From Terrabacter sp. MAHUQ-38 (GTDB taxonomy: Bacteria; Actinomycetota; Actinomycetes; Actinomycetales; Dermatophilaceae), in contig NZ_JACVCU010000005.1 of NCBI RefSeq assembly GCF_014518425.1, positions 248,678 through 312,677 of the forward strand: a stretch of DNA of 64,000 nucleotides. The letters run 5' to 3'. Below the pieces are notes generated by a model. The model was not told where the DNA came from, searched no databases, and saw only the letters and a list, made by a program, of their open reading frames with translations. Within the stretch, counting starts at the first letter, position 1; each line of letters starts with the position of its first letter. The translations under genes were made by a program, and so were the position numbers. This document shows, in pieces, positions 29,893 to 38,476 of the stretch.

Positions 29893-30903
29893 ATGAGCCC
29901 TGCGTCTGCCTCCTCCGAGAAGACCGAACGGCTGCTCAACCTCATCCTCGCGCTGAAGTCGGCACGCCGTCCCGTCTCGAAGCAGAAGATCCGCGAGTCC
30001 CTGCCGGCCTATGCCCAGGCGAGCTCCGACGAGGCGTTCGACCGGATGTTCGAGCGCGACAAGGACGAGCTGCGCGAGATGGGCATCCCGATCTCGACGA
30101 CGGTCATCGACGTCCTGTTCGACGACGAGGTGGGCTACCGCATCGACTCGAACGAGACGACGCTGCCGGCCATCTCCTTCGAGCCCGACGAGGTCGCCGC
30201 CCTCGCCCTGGCCGCCCGTGCCTGGTCGACGGCGTCCATCTCGGGGGCCGCCTCCGCCGGCCTGCGCAAGCTGCGGCTGTCGGGTGTCGAGATCGACGAG
30301 TCGATGGCTGCCGGCGCAGAGCCGCGCATCCGCACGAAGGAGCCCGCGTTCGAAGCCGTGCACGCTGCCGTTTCGGCGCTGCAGCCGATCACCTTCGACT
30401 ACCGCCGCAACGACGGCGAGCTCTCGACGCGCCACGTCCAGCCGTGGGCCCTGAAGAACTGGCACGGCCGCTGGTACCTCACCGGGTACGACGTCGACCG
30501 CGGCGACGAGCGTGCCTTCCGCCTCAGCCGGTTCGAGGGGCAGGTCCGCAAGAAGGGCCGGGCCGGCACCTACGCCGTCCCGGCCGACCACGTGCCCGAG
30601 GTGGCCCTCGAGGGCCAGCCGGCCGAACCGGAGGGGGTCGCGGTCGTGCGAGTGCGTCACGGGCGGGGGCTCACGCTGCGTCGCTACGCCCAGCGCACGA
30701 CGGAGCTCGACGAACGGTGGGCCGAGGTCGAGGTGCCCTACCGCCGGGGCACGACCGAGCGCGACGTCGCGGCCCTGGGCAGACACGCCGTGGCCGTCTC
30801 GCCGCCGGAGCTCGTCGAAGGCGTCCGTTCGGCGCTGCTCGCGGTGCTCGGCACGCATGCCTCGGTCCGGAGCGGGAGCGACACGAAGGGGGCGACCAGG
30901 TGA
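29893..30903 (+). CDS. pafB: WYL-domain transcriptional activator PafB
   Basis: A 336-residue regulator. Residues about 8-75 form a winged helix (TERLLNLILALKSARRPVSKQK, AFDRMFERDKDELREMG). The WYL domain spans about 150-230 with WHGRWYLTGYDVDRGDERAFRLSRF, and a C-terminal WCX domain follows. With PafC it forms the activator of the LexA-independent mycobacterial DNA damage response (known). The name reflects only its position near pafA, as it is not required for pupylation. The stop overlaps the pafC GTG by 4 nt. AGGAAGG precedes the ATG. Confidence 0.92.
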   Translation: MSPASASSEKTERLLNLILALKSARRPVSKQKIRESLPAYAQASSDEAFDRMFERDKDELREMGIPISTTVIDVLFDDEVGYRIDSNETTLPAISFEPDEVAALALAARAWSTASISGAASAGLRKLRLSGVEIDESMAAGAEPRIRTKEPAFEAVHAAVSALQPITFDYRRNDGELSTRHVQPWALKNWHGRWYLTGYDVDRGDERAFRLSRFEGQVRKKGRAGTYAVPADHVPEVALEGQPAEPEGVAVVRVRHGRGLTLRRYAQRTTELDERWAEVEVPYRRGTTERDVAALGRHAVAVSPPELVEGVRSALLAVLGTHASVRSGSDTKGATR

Positions 30904-31892
30904 GTGGCGCACGTCGGACCGCACCACGTCGACCGGCGGAGACGGCGACCCAGCGGCTGGGGCGGCTGCTCGACATGGTCCCGTGGTTGCTCCAGCACCG
31001 GGGCACCCCCATCGCCGACGCCGCCCGCGAGTTCGGTGTCACCGAGGACCAGATCGTCGAGGACCTCGAGCTGCTCTTCGTCTGCGGCACGCCGGGCTAC
31101 GGTCACGCAGAGCTCATCGACGCGCAGTGGGACAGCGGGCACATCTACCTCGACAACGCCGACGACATCGCTGCGCCCATGCGCCTGAGCAGGGACGAGG
31201 CCGTCACCCTCACGGCGGGGTTGCAGGCCCTCGGCTCGACGCTCGTCGGCTCCGACGTCGCCGAGCGCACCCTCGCCAAGATCCGTGATGCTGCGGGCAC
31301 CTCGGTCGGTGCGCCCACGGGCCGCATCGACCTCGACCTCGACGACGGCAGCCAGCACGCGGCGATGGCAACGCTCAAGGACGCCTTCTCGCGCGGTCGC
31401 CGCGTGCACCTGCGTTACTACGTGGCGACCCGCGACGAGTCGACGGAGCGCGACGTCGACATCATGCGAATCCTCAACCTCGACTCGCAGTGGTACGTCG
31501 AGGGGTACTGCCACCGCGCCGAGGACGTGCGACTGTTCCGGCTCGACCGCATCGAGGATGCTTCCGTGCTCGACGTGGACGGCACACCGCCCGAGGGCGC
31601 TCGACCACGAGACCTCGACGACGTCTTCGTCCCGGGCGAGAACGACGTCACCGTCGTGCTCGAGGCGAGCCGGTGGGCGGCGTGGATCGCCGACTACTAC
31701 CCCAACGAGGGCGTCGAGCGACGGTCCGACGGTTCGCTCCGGGTCACCCTCAAGGTCGCCGACCCCGCCCTCGTGCGCCGGCTCGTCCTCCGGGTCGGTG
31801 GAGAGGCGCGCGTCGTTGACCCGCCCGAGCTCGTCGACGCCGTGGCCGAGGAGACGCGGGCCGCTCTCGCCGCGTACGACGAAGCCGGCTGA
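30900..31892 (+). CDS. pafC: WYL-domain transcriptional activator PafC
   Basis: A 330-residue partner of PafB. After a short basic start (SGARRTAPRRPAET) comes a winged helix (RLGRLLDMVPWLLQHRG, AAREFGVTEDQIVEDLELL), a linker domain and the WYL domain, here VDIMRILNLDSQWYVEGYCHRAEDVRLFRLDRI. The consensus WYL tripeptide reads WYV. The GTG start at 30900 overlaps the pafB stop. The two proteins are thought to act as a heterodimer that senses single-stranded DNA (known for mycobacteria). Confidence 0.92.
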   Translation: MSGARRTAPRRPAETATQRLGRLLDMVPWLLQHRGTPIADAAREFGVTEDQIVEDLELLFVCGTPGYGHAELIDAQWDSGHIYLDNADDIAAPMRLSRDEAVTLTAGLQALGSTLVGSDVAERTLAKIRDAAGTSVGAPTGRIDLDLDDGSQHAAMATLKDAFSRGRRVHLRYYVATRDESTERDVDIMRILNLDSQWYVEGYCHRAEDVRLFRLDRIEDASVLDVDGTPPEGARPRDLDDVFVPGENDVTVVLEASRWAAWIADYYPNEGVERRSDGSLRVTLKVADPALVRRLVLRVGGEARVVDPPELVDAVAEETRAALAAYDEAG

Positions 31893-32086
31893 ACCCGCAC
31901 GTCCGGGCCCCGGGTGGCGCGCCTGACGGCATCCGGACAGCGCGTCCCACATGCCGGTCACATCGCCGACTCATGGCCACCGCACAGGTCACGTTCACCG
32001 GGCGCACGTATGCTGGACACCTGCAGCATCGAGGCTGCATCCTGACGGCCCGACACCGGGTCGGCTTTCCACGAGGAGACATCACC

Positions 32087-32449
32087 ATGCCCAACCTGGG
32101 TGCCCCCGAACTCATCATCATCGCGGTCGTGCTCATCGCACTGTTCGGATGGAAGAAGCTCCCCGACATGGCGCGCAGCCTCGGTCGCTCCGCCCGCGTG
32201 TTCAAGTCCGAGGTCGACGAGCTGAAGAAGGACGGCAAGCCGGTCCCGAGCGACGCCTCCGACACCACGGTCAAGGGTGACGTCATCGACGCCGAGGCGG
32301 AGCGCCGCGCCGCGGACGCCCGGGTGGCCGACGCCGAGCGTCGCGCCGCCGAGGCCCGCGCCGAGGCCGACCGCCTGCGCGCTGGCAACCCGTCCGCCAC
32401 GCCCACGAGCAGCACCGAGAGCGACATCCGTCGCGACACGACGCTCTGA
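32087..32449 (+). CDS. tatA: twin-arginine translocase subunit TatA
   Basis: A 120-residue single-span protein that oligomerises into the Tat export pore. The membrane helix (ELIIIAVVLIALFGWKKLPDMARSLG) is followed by the amphipathic helix. The remaining 80 residues are a highly charged Ala/Glu/Arg coiled-coil-like repeat (AERRAADARVADAERRAAEA) and a polar tail, longer than in most TatA proteins. The ribosome site is CACGAGGAGACATCACC before ATG 32087. A TATGCT hexamer near 32008 is a plausible -10. tatC follows 50 nt later. Confidence 0.95.
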   Translation: MPNLGAPELIIIAVVLIALFGWKKLPDMARSLGRSARVFKSEVDELKKDGKPVPSDASDTTVKGDVIDAEAERRAADARVADAERRAAEARAEADRLRAGNPSATPTSSTESDIRRDTTL

Positions 32450-32499
32450 GCGCGCGACCGACGACCGTCGTCGACGCACCCGTGCACGGACACACCTGA

Positions 32500-33306
32500 A
32501 TGCCTTCTCTCCGACGCCAACGTGACCCCGAGGGGCGGATGTCGCTCGGCGACCACCTCCGCGAGCTGCGCAACCGCATCACCATCAGTGCGATCGCCAT
32601 CGTGGTCGGCGGCGTCGTCGGCTGGATCTACTACGGGCAGGTCATCGACGCCCTGACGCGGCCCCTCAGGCAGCTGCAGGTCGGGCGCGAGGGCGTGGTC
32701 AACATCAACTTCGCGAACATGACCGACGCGTTCGCGCTCCAGCTGACGACCTCGCTCTCCGTGGGCCTGATCATCGCGTCTCCGATCTGGCTCTTCCAGA
32801 TCTGGGGCTTTATCGTCCCGGGCCTGACGAGCAAGGAGAAGCTCGTTGCCCGGCTCTTCGTCGTGGCCGCCGTGCCGCTCTTCCTTGCGGGCTGCTTCTT
32901 CGCGTTCGTCATGGTCCCGAAGGCCGTGGCGGTGCTGCTCGGCTTCACGCCCGACGGTGCCTACAACCTGCAGGACGGCTCGCAGTACCTCAACTTCGTC
33001 CTGAAGTTCATCGTCGCCTTCGGCTGTGCGTTCCTGCTGCCGGTCTTCCTCGTCGCTCTCAACCTGGTCGGCGTGCTCTCCGCGAGCGCGATGCTCAAGG
33101 GCTGGCGCCCGGCAGTGATGATCATCCTGGTCTTCGCGGCGATCATGACTCCGACGCCCGACGCCTACACCATGCTCTTCCTCGCCAGCCCGATGGTGCT
33201 GCTCTACTTCGCGTCGGTGGGCCTCGCGTTCCTGTTCGACCGCCGCAAGGAGGAGCACAAGCCGGACTGGCTGGACGTCCCCGACGACCAGGCCTCGTCC
33301 CTGTAG
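32500..33306 (+). CDS. tatC: twin-arginine translocase subunit TatC
   Basis: A 268-residue protein with six membrane helices that recognises the twin-arginine signal peptide. The conserved N-terminal motif MSLGDHLRELRNRI and the periplasmic loop FANMTDAFALQL, followed by PIWLFQIWGFIVPGLTSKEK, are diagnostic. ATPTPD-like MTPTPDAYTMLFLASP marks helix 5. The charged tail RRKEEHKPDWLDVPDD lies in the cytosol. No tatB is seen, which is common in actinobacteria with a separate tatB elsewhere. Confidence 0.96.
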   Translation: MPSLRRQRDPEGRMSLGDHLRELRNRITISAIAIVVGGVVGWIYYGQVIDALTRPLRQLQVGREGVVNINFANMTDAFALQLTTSLSVGLIIASPIWLFQIWGFIVPGLTSKEKLVARLFVVAAVPLFLAGCFFAFVMVPKAVAVLLGFTPDGAYNLQDGSQYLNFVLKFIVAFGCAFLLPVFLVALNLVGVLSASAMLKGWRPAVMIILVFAAIMTPTPDAYTMLFLASPMVLLYFASVGLAFLFDRRKEEHKPDWLDVPDDQASSL

Positions 33307-33315
33307 CGTTCGGGT
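33304..33315 (+). promoter_or_regulatory. -10 element of the lipid kinase gene (leaderless type)
   Basis: TAGCGT at 33304-33309 overlaps the tatC stop codon and ends 6 nt before the GTG at 33316. A leaderless message would uncouple this gene from tatC. Confidence 0.5.
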
Positions 33316-34221
33316 GTGTCCCAGCGTGTCGCCCTGATCGTCAACCCCACCTCCGGGAAGGGCGTGGGGCGCGAGATCGGCGCCCAGACCCGCCGCCTGC
33401 TGCGCGAGGCCGGCCACGACGTCCTCGACGTCTCGGGCGAGAGCTACGAGCAGGCCAGGGACCAGGCGGCCGCGGCGGTGGCCGACGGCGTCCAGACGGT
33501 CGTCGTCGTCGGCGGCGACGGCATGGTGCACCTCGGCGTCAACGCCTGCGCCGACACATCGGCCCGGCTGGCGGTCGTCGCGGCCGGCACCGGCAACGAC
33601 TTCGCCCGCAACCTGTGCCTGCCCATCCGTGACGCGCAGTCCTCTGTCGCCCTGTTGGCCTCCGGGCAGACGCGTGCGATCGACCTCGGCCGGGTCAGCC
33701 ACGGGGTGGCGGGGGAGAAGTGGTTCGGCGGTGTGCTGGGTGCCGGCTTCGACGCCATCGTCAACGAGCGTGCCCGGCGGATGAGGTGGCCCTCGGGCCA
33801 GCTGCGCTACACCCTCGCCGTGCTGCGCGAGCTGCCCGTCTTCCGTCCCATCCCGTATGTCGTCGAGCTCGACGGGCACCGGCTGGAGACCCGTGCGATG
33901 TTGGTTGCCGTGGCCAACACGTCCTCGTTCGGCGGAGGCATGCGGGTCTGCCCGGACGCCGACGTGGCGGACGGACTCTTCGACGTGATGGTCGTCCACG
34001 CGCTGTCGGTCGCCGCCTTCCTTCGCGTCTTCCCGAAGGTCTACTCCGGCACGCACACCACCCATCCGGCCGTCGAGATCCATCGCGCCCGGCGAGTTCG
34101 CTTGGAGGCGAGCGGTATCCACTCACAAGCCGACGGCGAGGCATTCGCCGAGCTCCCGATCGACGCCGAGGTGGTCCCCGGCGCACTGCGTCTCGTCGTA
34201 CCTGCGGGGGTGGCCGCATGA
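33316..34221 (+). CDS. diacylglycerol kinase family lipid kinase
   Basis: A 301-residue cytosolic enzyme of the DAGK catalytic family (DgkB/YegS type). The N-terminal VALIVNPTSGKG, the nucleotide motif VVVVGGDGMVHLGVN (consensus GGDGT with T replaced by M), and AAGTGNDFARNL are all present. Such enzymes phosphorylate diacylglycerol or sphingoid bases for phospholipid recycling. The stop overlaps the helY ATG by 4 nt, so helY translation is coupled to it. The GTG start at 33316 fits the leaderless-type hexamer. Confidence 0.92.
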   Translation: MSQRVALIVNPTSGKGVGREIGAQTRRLLREAGHDVLDVSGESYEQARDQAAAAVADGVQTVVVVGGDGMVHLGVNACADTSARLAVVAAGTGNDFARNLCLPIRDAQSSVALLASGQTRAIDLGRVSHGVAGEKWFGGVLGAGFDAIVNERARRMRWPSGQLRYTLAVLRELPVFRPIPYVVELDGHRLETRAMLVAVANTSSFGGGMRVCPDADVADGLFDVMVVHALSVAAFLRVFPKVYSGTHTTHPAVEIHRARRVRLEASGIHSQADGEAFAELPIDAEVVPGALRLVVPAGVAA

Positions 34222-37067
34222 TCGCCTCGTGGCCGCGCCTGGCGGAGTTCGCGGCGCAGTTCGACTTCCCGCTCGACGACTTCCAGATCGAGGCCTGCCG
34301 GGCCGTGGAGGAGGGCCGCGGCGTGCTGGTGGCCGCCCCCACGGGGGCGGGCAAGACGATCGTCGGTGAGTTCGCCGTCCACCTCGCCCTCGCGACCGGG
34401 CGCAAGGCGTTCTACACGACACCCATCAAGGCCCTGTCGAACCAGAAGTACACCGACCTCGTGCGCCGTCACGGCGCGGACCAGGTCGGCCTGCTCACCG
34501 GCGACGCCTCGATCAACGGCGAGGCGCCCATCGTCGTCATGACGACCGAGGTGCTGCGCAACATGATGTATGCCGGCTCGACCACGTTGCTTGGTCTCGG
34601 CTGGGTCGTCATGGACGAGGTCCACTACCTCGCCGACCGGTTCCGCGGGGCCGTGTGGGAGGAGGTCATCATCCATCTGCCGCCCGACGTCAGCGTGGTG
34701 TCGCTGTCGGCGACGGTGAGCAACGCCGAGGAGTTCGGGGCCTGGCTCGACGAGGTGCGCGGCGACACCGAGGTCATCGTCTCCGAGCACCGGCCGGTGC
34801 CGCTCTGGCAGCACATGATGGTGGGTCAGACGCTCTTCGACCTGTTCGTCGAGGAACGCGACGCGCGCGACGACGAACACGTCGCCGCTGCTCCGGGCCG
34901 ATACTCGGTTAGCGTCAACCCCGACCTCGTCCACGCGATCCGCGGCACCGAGGGCCGGGGTGCGTGGGACTCCCACTGGGTCAGCAACCGCGGCGGCCGT
35001 GACAAGGGCAGGTCGAAGACGCGAAACGGCCGTGGCCGCGACGACTGGGGTGGCCGGGGCCGGCGGGGGAGCGACTCCTCGGGGGGTCGCGGACCCGGCG
35101 GCGGCGACGGTGGGCGTGGCTTCGCCCGCGGCGGGCGCCCCGGGGGCGGGGCCACTCGGGCGGAGGTCATCGAGCGGCTCGAGCGCGAGGGACTGCTCCC
35201 CGCGATCACCTTCATCTTCAGTCGTGCCGGCTGCGACGCCGCGGTCGGCCAGCTCCTCGCGAGCGGGATGCGCCTGGTCCCCGAGTCGGAGGGCGAGGCC
35301 AACCGGCGCGTCGTCGAGGAACGCATCCAGGGGCTCGCCGAGGAGGACCTCTCGGTGCTCGGCTACTGGGACTTCGTCGACGGCATCTCGCGGGGCTTCG
35401 CCGCTCACCACGCAGGCATGCTGCCGACCTTCCGCGAGATCGTCGAGGAGCTCTTCACCGCGGGCCGCATCCGCGCGGTCTTCGCGACCGAGACGCTCGC
35501 CCTCGGCATCAACATGCCGGCGCGCACCGTCGTGCTCGAGAAGCTCGTGAAGTTCAACGGCGAGAACCACGTGGACATCTCCCCGGCCGAGTACACCCAG
35601 CTGACGGGTCGTGCCGGGCGGCGCGGCATCGACATCGAAGGCCACGCCGTCGTCATCTGGAACCGTGGCCTGGACCCTGCCGGCGTGGCAGGCCTCGCCT
35701 CGACGCGCACGTACCCGCTGCGCTCCAGCTTCCGCCCGACGTACAACATGGCGGTCAACCTCGTCCGGCAGTTCGGCCGCGAGACGGCGCGCGAGATCCT
35801 CGAGACGTCGTTCGCGCAGTTCCAGGCCGACCGGGCCGTCGTCGGGTTCGTGCGCACCATCCGGCGCAACGAAGAGGCGCTGGCCGGCTACGCCGAGCAG
35901 ATGACGTGCCACCTCGGCGACTTCACCGAGTACGCCGCGATCCGCAACGAGATCCGCACCGTCGAGAAGGAGGAGGCCAAGGCCCGCTCCGCGTCGGTGC
36001 GCGCCGCGGCGGCGATCTCGCTCGAGTCGCTCAAGCTCGGCGACATCGTGCGCATCCCCGCCGGTCGGCACAGCGGGCTCGCCGTCGTCGTGCTGCCCAA
36101 CCGCGGCGGCAGGGGAGAGGCGCCCTCGCCCTCGGTCGTCACCGAGGACCACCAGCTGCGCCGGCTGACGCTGCACGACGTGCCCACCCCCGTCGAGCCC
36201 CTGGGGTCGATGCGGGTGCCGAAGCAGTTCAACGCCCGCAACCCCAAGGCGCGGCGCGACCTCGCCGCGACGCTTCGGGCGAGGATGCCACACGACCCGC
36301 CGCCGCGACGGCGGGGCGCCGAGCCGGACCCGGACGACCAGCGTCTCGACGAGCTGCGGCGGCAGCTGAAAGCACACCCGTGCCACCGCTGTCCCGACCG
36401 CGAGAACCATGCGCGGTGGGCCGAGCGCTGGTGGCGGCTTCGGCGTGAGACCGACGGCCTGCAGCGCAAGGTCGACGGACGCACGAACTCCGTCGCCAAG
36501 ACCTTCGACAGGATCTGCGACCTGCTCGTCGAGATGGGGTACCTCGGCGAGGGCGGGCAGACCGTGACCGCAGAAGGCGACCGGCTGCGTCAGCTGTACA
36601 CCGAGAAGGACCTGCTCGCCGCCGAGTGCCTGCGCGTCGGCGCCTGGCGACGCCTCGACGCGCCGTCGCTCGCCGCGATCGTGTCGACGCTGGTGCACGA
36701 GCCGCGGCGCGAGGAGGGGGGGCTCGCCCCGAGGTGGCCCAACGACGACGTCCGTGAGGCGTACGACGGGATGGTCGACATCTGGTCCGACCTCGAGGAC
36801 GCCGAGGGCGCCCTGGCGCTCCCGCGCACCGGTATGCCGGACGGCGGCATCGCGTGGGCCGTGCACCGCTGGGCGAGCGGCCAGCGTCTCGAGGACGTCC
36901 TGCGCGGGACGGATCTCGCCGCCGGTGACTTCGTGCGACGGTGCAAGCAGGTCATCGACCTGCTCGGACAGCTGACCGACGCGGCCGACCGCGATCTCGC
37001 CGCGACGGCGCGCAAGGCGAGCGACGGCGTGCTGCGCGGCGTCGTCGCCGCCGACCGCCTCGACTGA
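34218..37067 (+). CDS. helY: Ski2-like DEAD/DEAH-box helicase HelY
   Basis: A 949-residue superfamily 2 helicase. Motif I is APTGAGKT (about 39-46), motif Ia TTPIKALSNQKY, motif II DEVH in VVMDEVHYLADRFRG, motif III SLSATVSN, and the second RecA domain has HHAGMLPTFREIVEELF, TETLALGINMPARTVV and QLTGRAGRRGID. The C-terminal half matches Ski2/Mtr4-type domains. Between the two RecA domains at about 34968-35157 lies a glycine/arginine-rich insertion with RGG-like repeats. Probable RNA helicase in decay or processing; the M. tuberculosis homologue HelY is in the same place beside tatC (from memory). ATG overlaps the kinase stop. Confidence 0.94.
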   Translation: MIASWPRLAEFAAQFDFPLDDFQIEACRAVEEGRGVLVAAPTGAGKTIVGEFAVHLALATGRKAFYTTPIKALSNQKYTDLVRRHGADQVGLLTGDASINGEAPIVVMTTEVLRNMMYAGSTTLLGLGWVVMDEVHYLADRFRGAVWEEVIIHLPPDVSVVSLSATVSNAEEFGAWLDEVRGDTEVIVSEHRPVPLWQHMMVGQTLFDLFVEERDARDDEHVAAAPGRYSVSVNPDLVHAIRGTEGRGAWDSHWVSNRGGRDKGRSKTRNGRGRDDWGGRGRRGSDSSGGRGPGGGDGGRGFARGGRPGGGATRAEVIERLEREGLLPAITFIFSRAGCDAAVGQLLASGMRLVPESEGEANRRVVEERIQGLAEEDLSVLGYWDFVDGISRGFAAHHAGMLPTFREIVEELFTAGRIRAVFATETLALGINMPARTVVLEKLVKFNGENHVDISPAEYTQLTGRAGRRGIDIEGHAVVIWNRGLDPAGVAGLASTRTYPLRSSFRPTYNMAVNLVRQFGRETAREILETSFAQFQADRAVVGFVRTIRRNEEALAGYAEQMTCHLGDFTEYAAIRNEIRTVEKEEAKARSASVRAAAAISLESLKLGDIVRIPAGRHSGLAVVVLPNRGGRGEAPSPSVVTEDHQLRRLTLHDVPTPVEPLGSMRVPKQFNARNPKARRDLAATLRARMPHDPPPRRRGAEPDPDDQRLDELRRQLKAHPCHRCPDRENHARWAERWWRLRRETDGLQRKVDGRTNSVAKTFDRICDLLVEMGYLGEGGQTVTAEGDRLRQLYTEKDLLAAECLRVGAWRRLDAPSLAAIVSTLVHEPRREEGGLAPRWPNDDVREAYDGMVDIWSDLEDAEGALALPRTGMPDGGIAWAVHRWASGQRLEDVLRGTDLAAGDFVRRCKQVIDLLGQLTDAADRDLAATARKASDGVLRGVVAADRLD

Positions 37068-37125
37068 CGCCTGCGACGTGCGACGGGACGGGCGGCACGA
37101 GTCGTCGTTTCCGGAGGGGCTCCGC

Positions 37126-37285
37126 TAGACTTCCCGCACCGTCGACGTTTTTGGTGCTCGTGTTCTCACACGCTCGCAGGAACGACCAGCGAGCGCAGTT
37201 TCTTCAGGTTTGAAGTGTTGCGTCGTCTGACGACACGGGGACTCCCGTCCGGGTGTCCCCATCTCTCAACCTGAAGGAGCCAGTC
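37126..37285 (+). promoter_or_regulatory. cspA promoter and long structured leader
   Basis: TAGACT at 37126-37131 is a plausible -10, giving a leader of about 148 nt. The leader holds a T-run near 37147, possible pairing of GCTCGC with GCGAGC, and a hairpin GGGGAC/GTCCCC at 37238-37261. CTGAAGGAGC is the ribosome site before ATG 37286. Long structured cold-shock leaders often regulate mRNA folding with temperature (known for E. coli cspA; inference here). Confidence 0.5.
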
Positions 37286-37486
37286 ATGGCGCAGGGTACT
37301 GTCAAGTGGTTCAACTCGGAGAAGGGCTTCGGCTTCATCGCCCCGACCGAGGGTCCCGATGTCTTCGTGCACTACTCGGAGATCACCGGTAACGGTTACC
37401 GGAGCCTCGAGGAGAACCAGGCCGTCGAGTTCGACATCGAGCAGGGCCCCAAGGGTCCGCAGGCGATGCGGGTTCGCGCGATCTGA
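37286..37486 (+). CDS. cspA: cold-shock protein
   Basis: A 66-residue single cold-shock domain. It carries [14 protein letters not shown] (RNP1 KGFGFI, 13-18) and VFVHY (RNP2, 26-30), ending AMRVRAI. It binds single-stranded RNA and DNA as a chaperone. CTGAAGGAGCCAGTC precedes the ATG at 37286. The length is normal and no fused domain is present. A strong terminator follows. Confidence 0.97.
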   Translation: MAQGTVKWFNSEKGFGFIAPTEGPDVFVHYSEITGNGYRSLEENQAVEFDIEQGPKGPQAMRVRAI

Positions 37487-37519
37487 GCCCACGGGCCAGA
37501 AGCACAGCCGTACGACAGA

Positions 37520-37543
37520 GGCCGGTCCCGTGTGGGACCGGCC
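37520..37543 (+). terminator. hairpin after cspA
   Basis: GGCCGGTCCC (37520-37529) pairs exactly with GGGACCGGCC (37534-37543) around a GTGT loop, followed by TTCGTCGT. It is 33 nt past the cspA stop. Confidence 0.9.
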
Positions 37544-37618
37544 TTCGTCGTACCCGGCGCAGGCGCAGCGTCGCGAGCCCGACCTGTGGGGTCGGGATGC
37601 GCCGCGTCCAGCGTCAGC

Positions 37619-37843
37619 TCAGAGGTGGGTCAGCCGCTCGAAGGGGCTGTTGACGCGCACCAGGCCGGACTCGAAGCGCAGAGTCACCGACGCGCCGCTG
37701 GTAGCGACGACGACACCCAGGCCGTGCCGCATGTGCGACACGCGGTCACCGACCGCGAAGGTCTCGATGACGGGGGTGGGAGCCGGCCTGAACGGGCTGT
37801 TGGCGAGGTGGCGACGGCGGTCGGGCGTTCCGTGAGAGGTCAC
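37619..37843 (-). CDS. small tudor/KOW-like protein, function unknown
   Basis: A 74-residue protein. The core FAVGDRVSHMRHGLGVVV, then VTLRFESGLVRVNSPFERLTHL, resembles the short beta-barrel found at the end of UvrD/PcrA helicases and in CarD-like proteins, which bind RNA polymerase or nucleic acid. No other domain is attached. GTG at 37843 is the probable start. Similar small proteins occur near cspA in other actinobacteria (from memory). Confidence 0.6.
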   Translation of the reverse strand: MTSHGTPDRRRHLANSPFRPAPTPVIETFAVGDRVSHMRHGLGVVVATSGASVTLRFESGLVRVNSPFERLTHL

Positions 37844-37989
37844 CCCTCAGTATGCGCCCTCCCCGGCGGTCCGCAGAGACATCCGAGCCCTCGGGGGGCC
37901 GCTCACCCGCATACGGCCCGCGTGGCGTGACCGGATCGTGACCGGTTGACGGGCCCACGACGACCTGCCCTTCGGGCCGCGACCGAGCG

Positions 37990-38028
37990 CGAACACGGCG
38001 CACGAACACGGCGTACGAACACGGCCCA
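37990..38028. repeat. 13-bp tandem repeat, three copies
   Basis: CGAACACGGCGCA, CGAACACGGCGTA and CGAACACGGCCCA lie head to tail at 37990-38028, followed by a partial fourth copy CGAAAGG. It is in the noncoding gap of 221 bp between the tudor-like gene and the VOC gene; nothing else is recognised in that gap. Confidence 0.8.
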
Positions 38029-38064
38029 CGAAAGGCGCAGGCACCTGTGGGCGGTGCTCGCGCG

Positions 38065-38436
38065 TCAGTCGACCGGCTCCTGCGTGGGCTGCCAGGCTCC
38101 GAGCTCGTTGCCCGCGGGATCGGTGAAGAAGAACCGCCGGCCACCCGGAAAGTCGTAGGGCTCACGGGTGACCGTGCCGCCGGCAGAGACCACGGCCGAG
38201 ACCGTGGCGTCGAGGTCGTCGGAGTAGAGGAGCACGAGCGCACCCCCCGGCGACCCGGACGCCCCGCGGTTGAGCCCGCCGACCTCGCCGTCGCCGTCGG
38301 GCGCCTGGATGCCGGCGTAGTCGGGCCCGTAGTCGTTGAAGGCCCAGCCGAACGCATCGGCATAGAACGCCTTCGAGGCCGAGAGGTCGGGGGCGGCCAG
38401 CTCGATGTAGTCGATCGTGTGGTGGACGTGTGCCAT
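38065..38436 (-). CDS. VOC (glyoxalase/bleomycin-resistance) superfamily protein
   Basis: A 123-residue single VOC fold with two betaalphabetabetabeta modules. IDYIELAAPDLSASKAFYADAFGW opens it and FFFTDPAGNELGAWQPTQ closes it; metal-ligand-type residues H6 and E near GNELGAW are visible. Such proteins are dioxygenases, lyases, glyoxalases or antibiotic-binding proteins; sequence alone does not decide. CGAGGAGACGTC precedes the ATG at 38436. It lies 40 nt after the 5'-3' exonuclease gene. Confidence 0.88.
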   Translation of the reverse strand: MAHVHHTIDYIELAAPDLSASKAFYADAFGWAFNDYGPDYAGIQAPDGDGEVGGLNRGASGSPGGALVLLYSDDLDATVSAVVSAGGTVTREPYDFPGGRRFFFTDPAGNELGAWQPTQEPVD

Positions 38437-38476
38437 GACGTCTCCTCGGGCGCTGGTATGGGCTGGGGTGCGGTGG

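Noticed and set aside
34041..36866. 941-residue open frame on the minus strand opposite helY
   Set aside because: Antisense shadow of a clear Ski2-like helicase; no motifs and no ribosome site or promoter.
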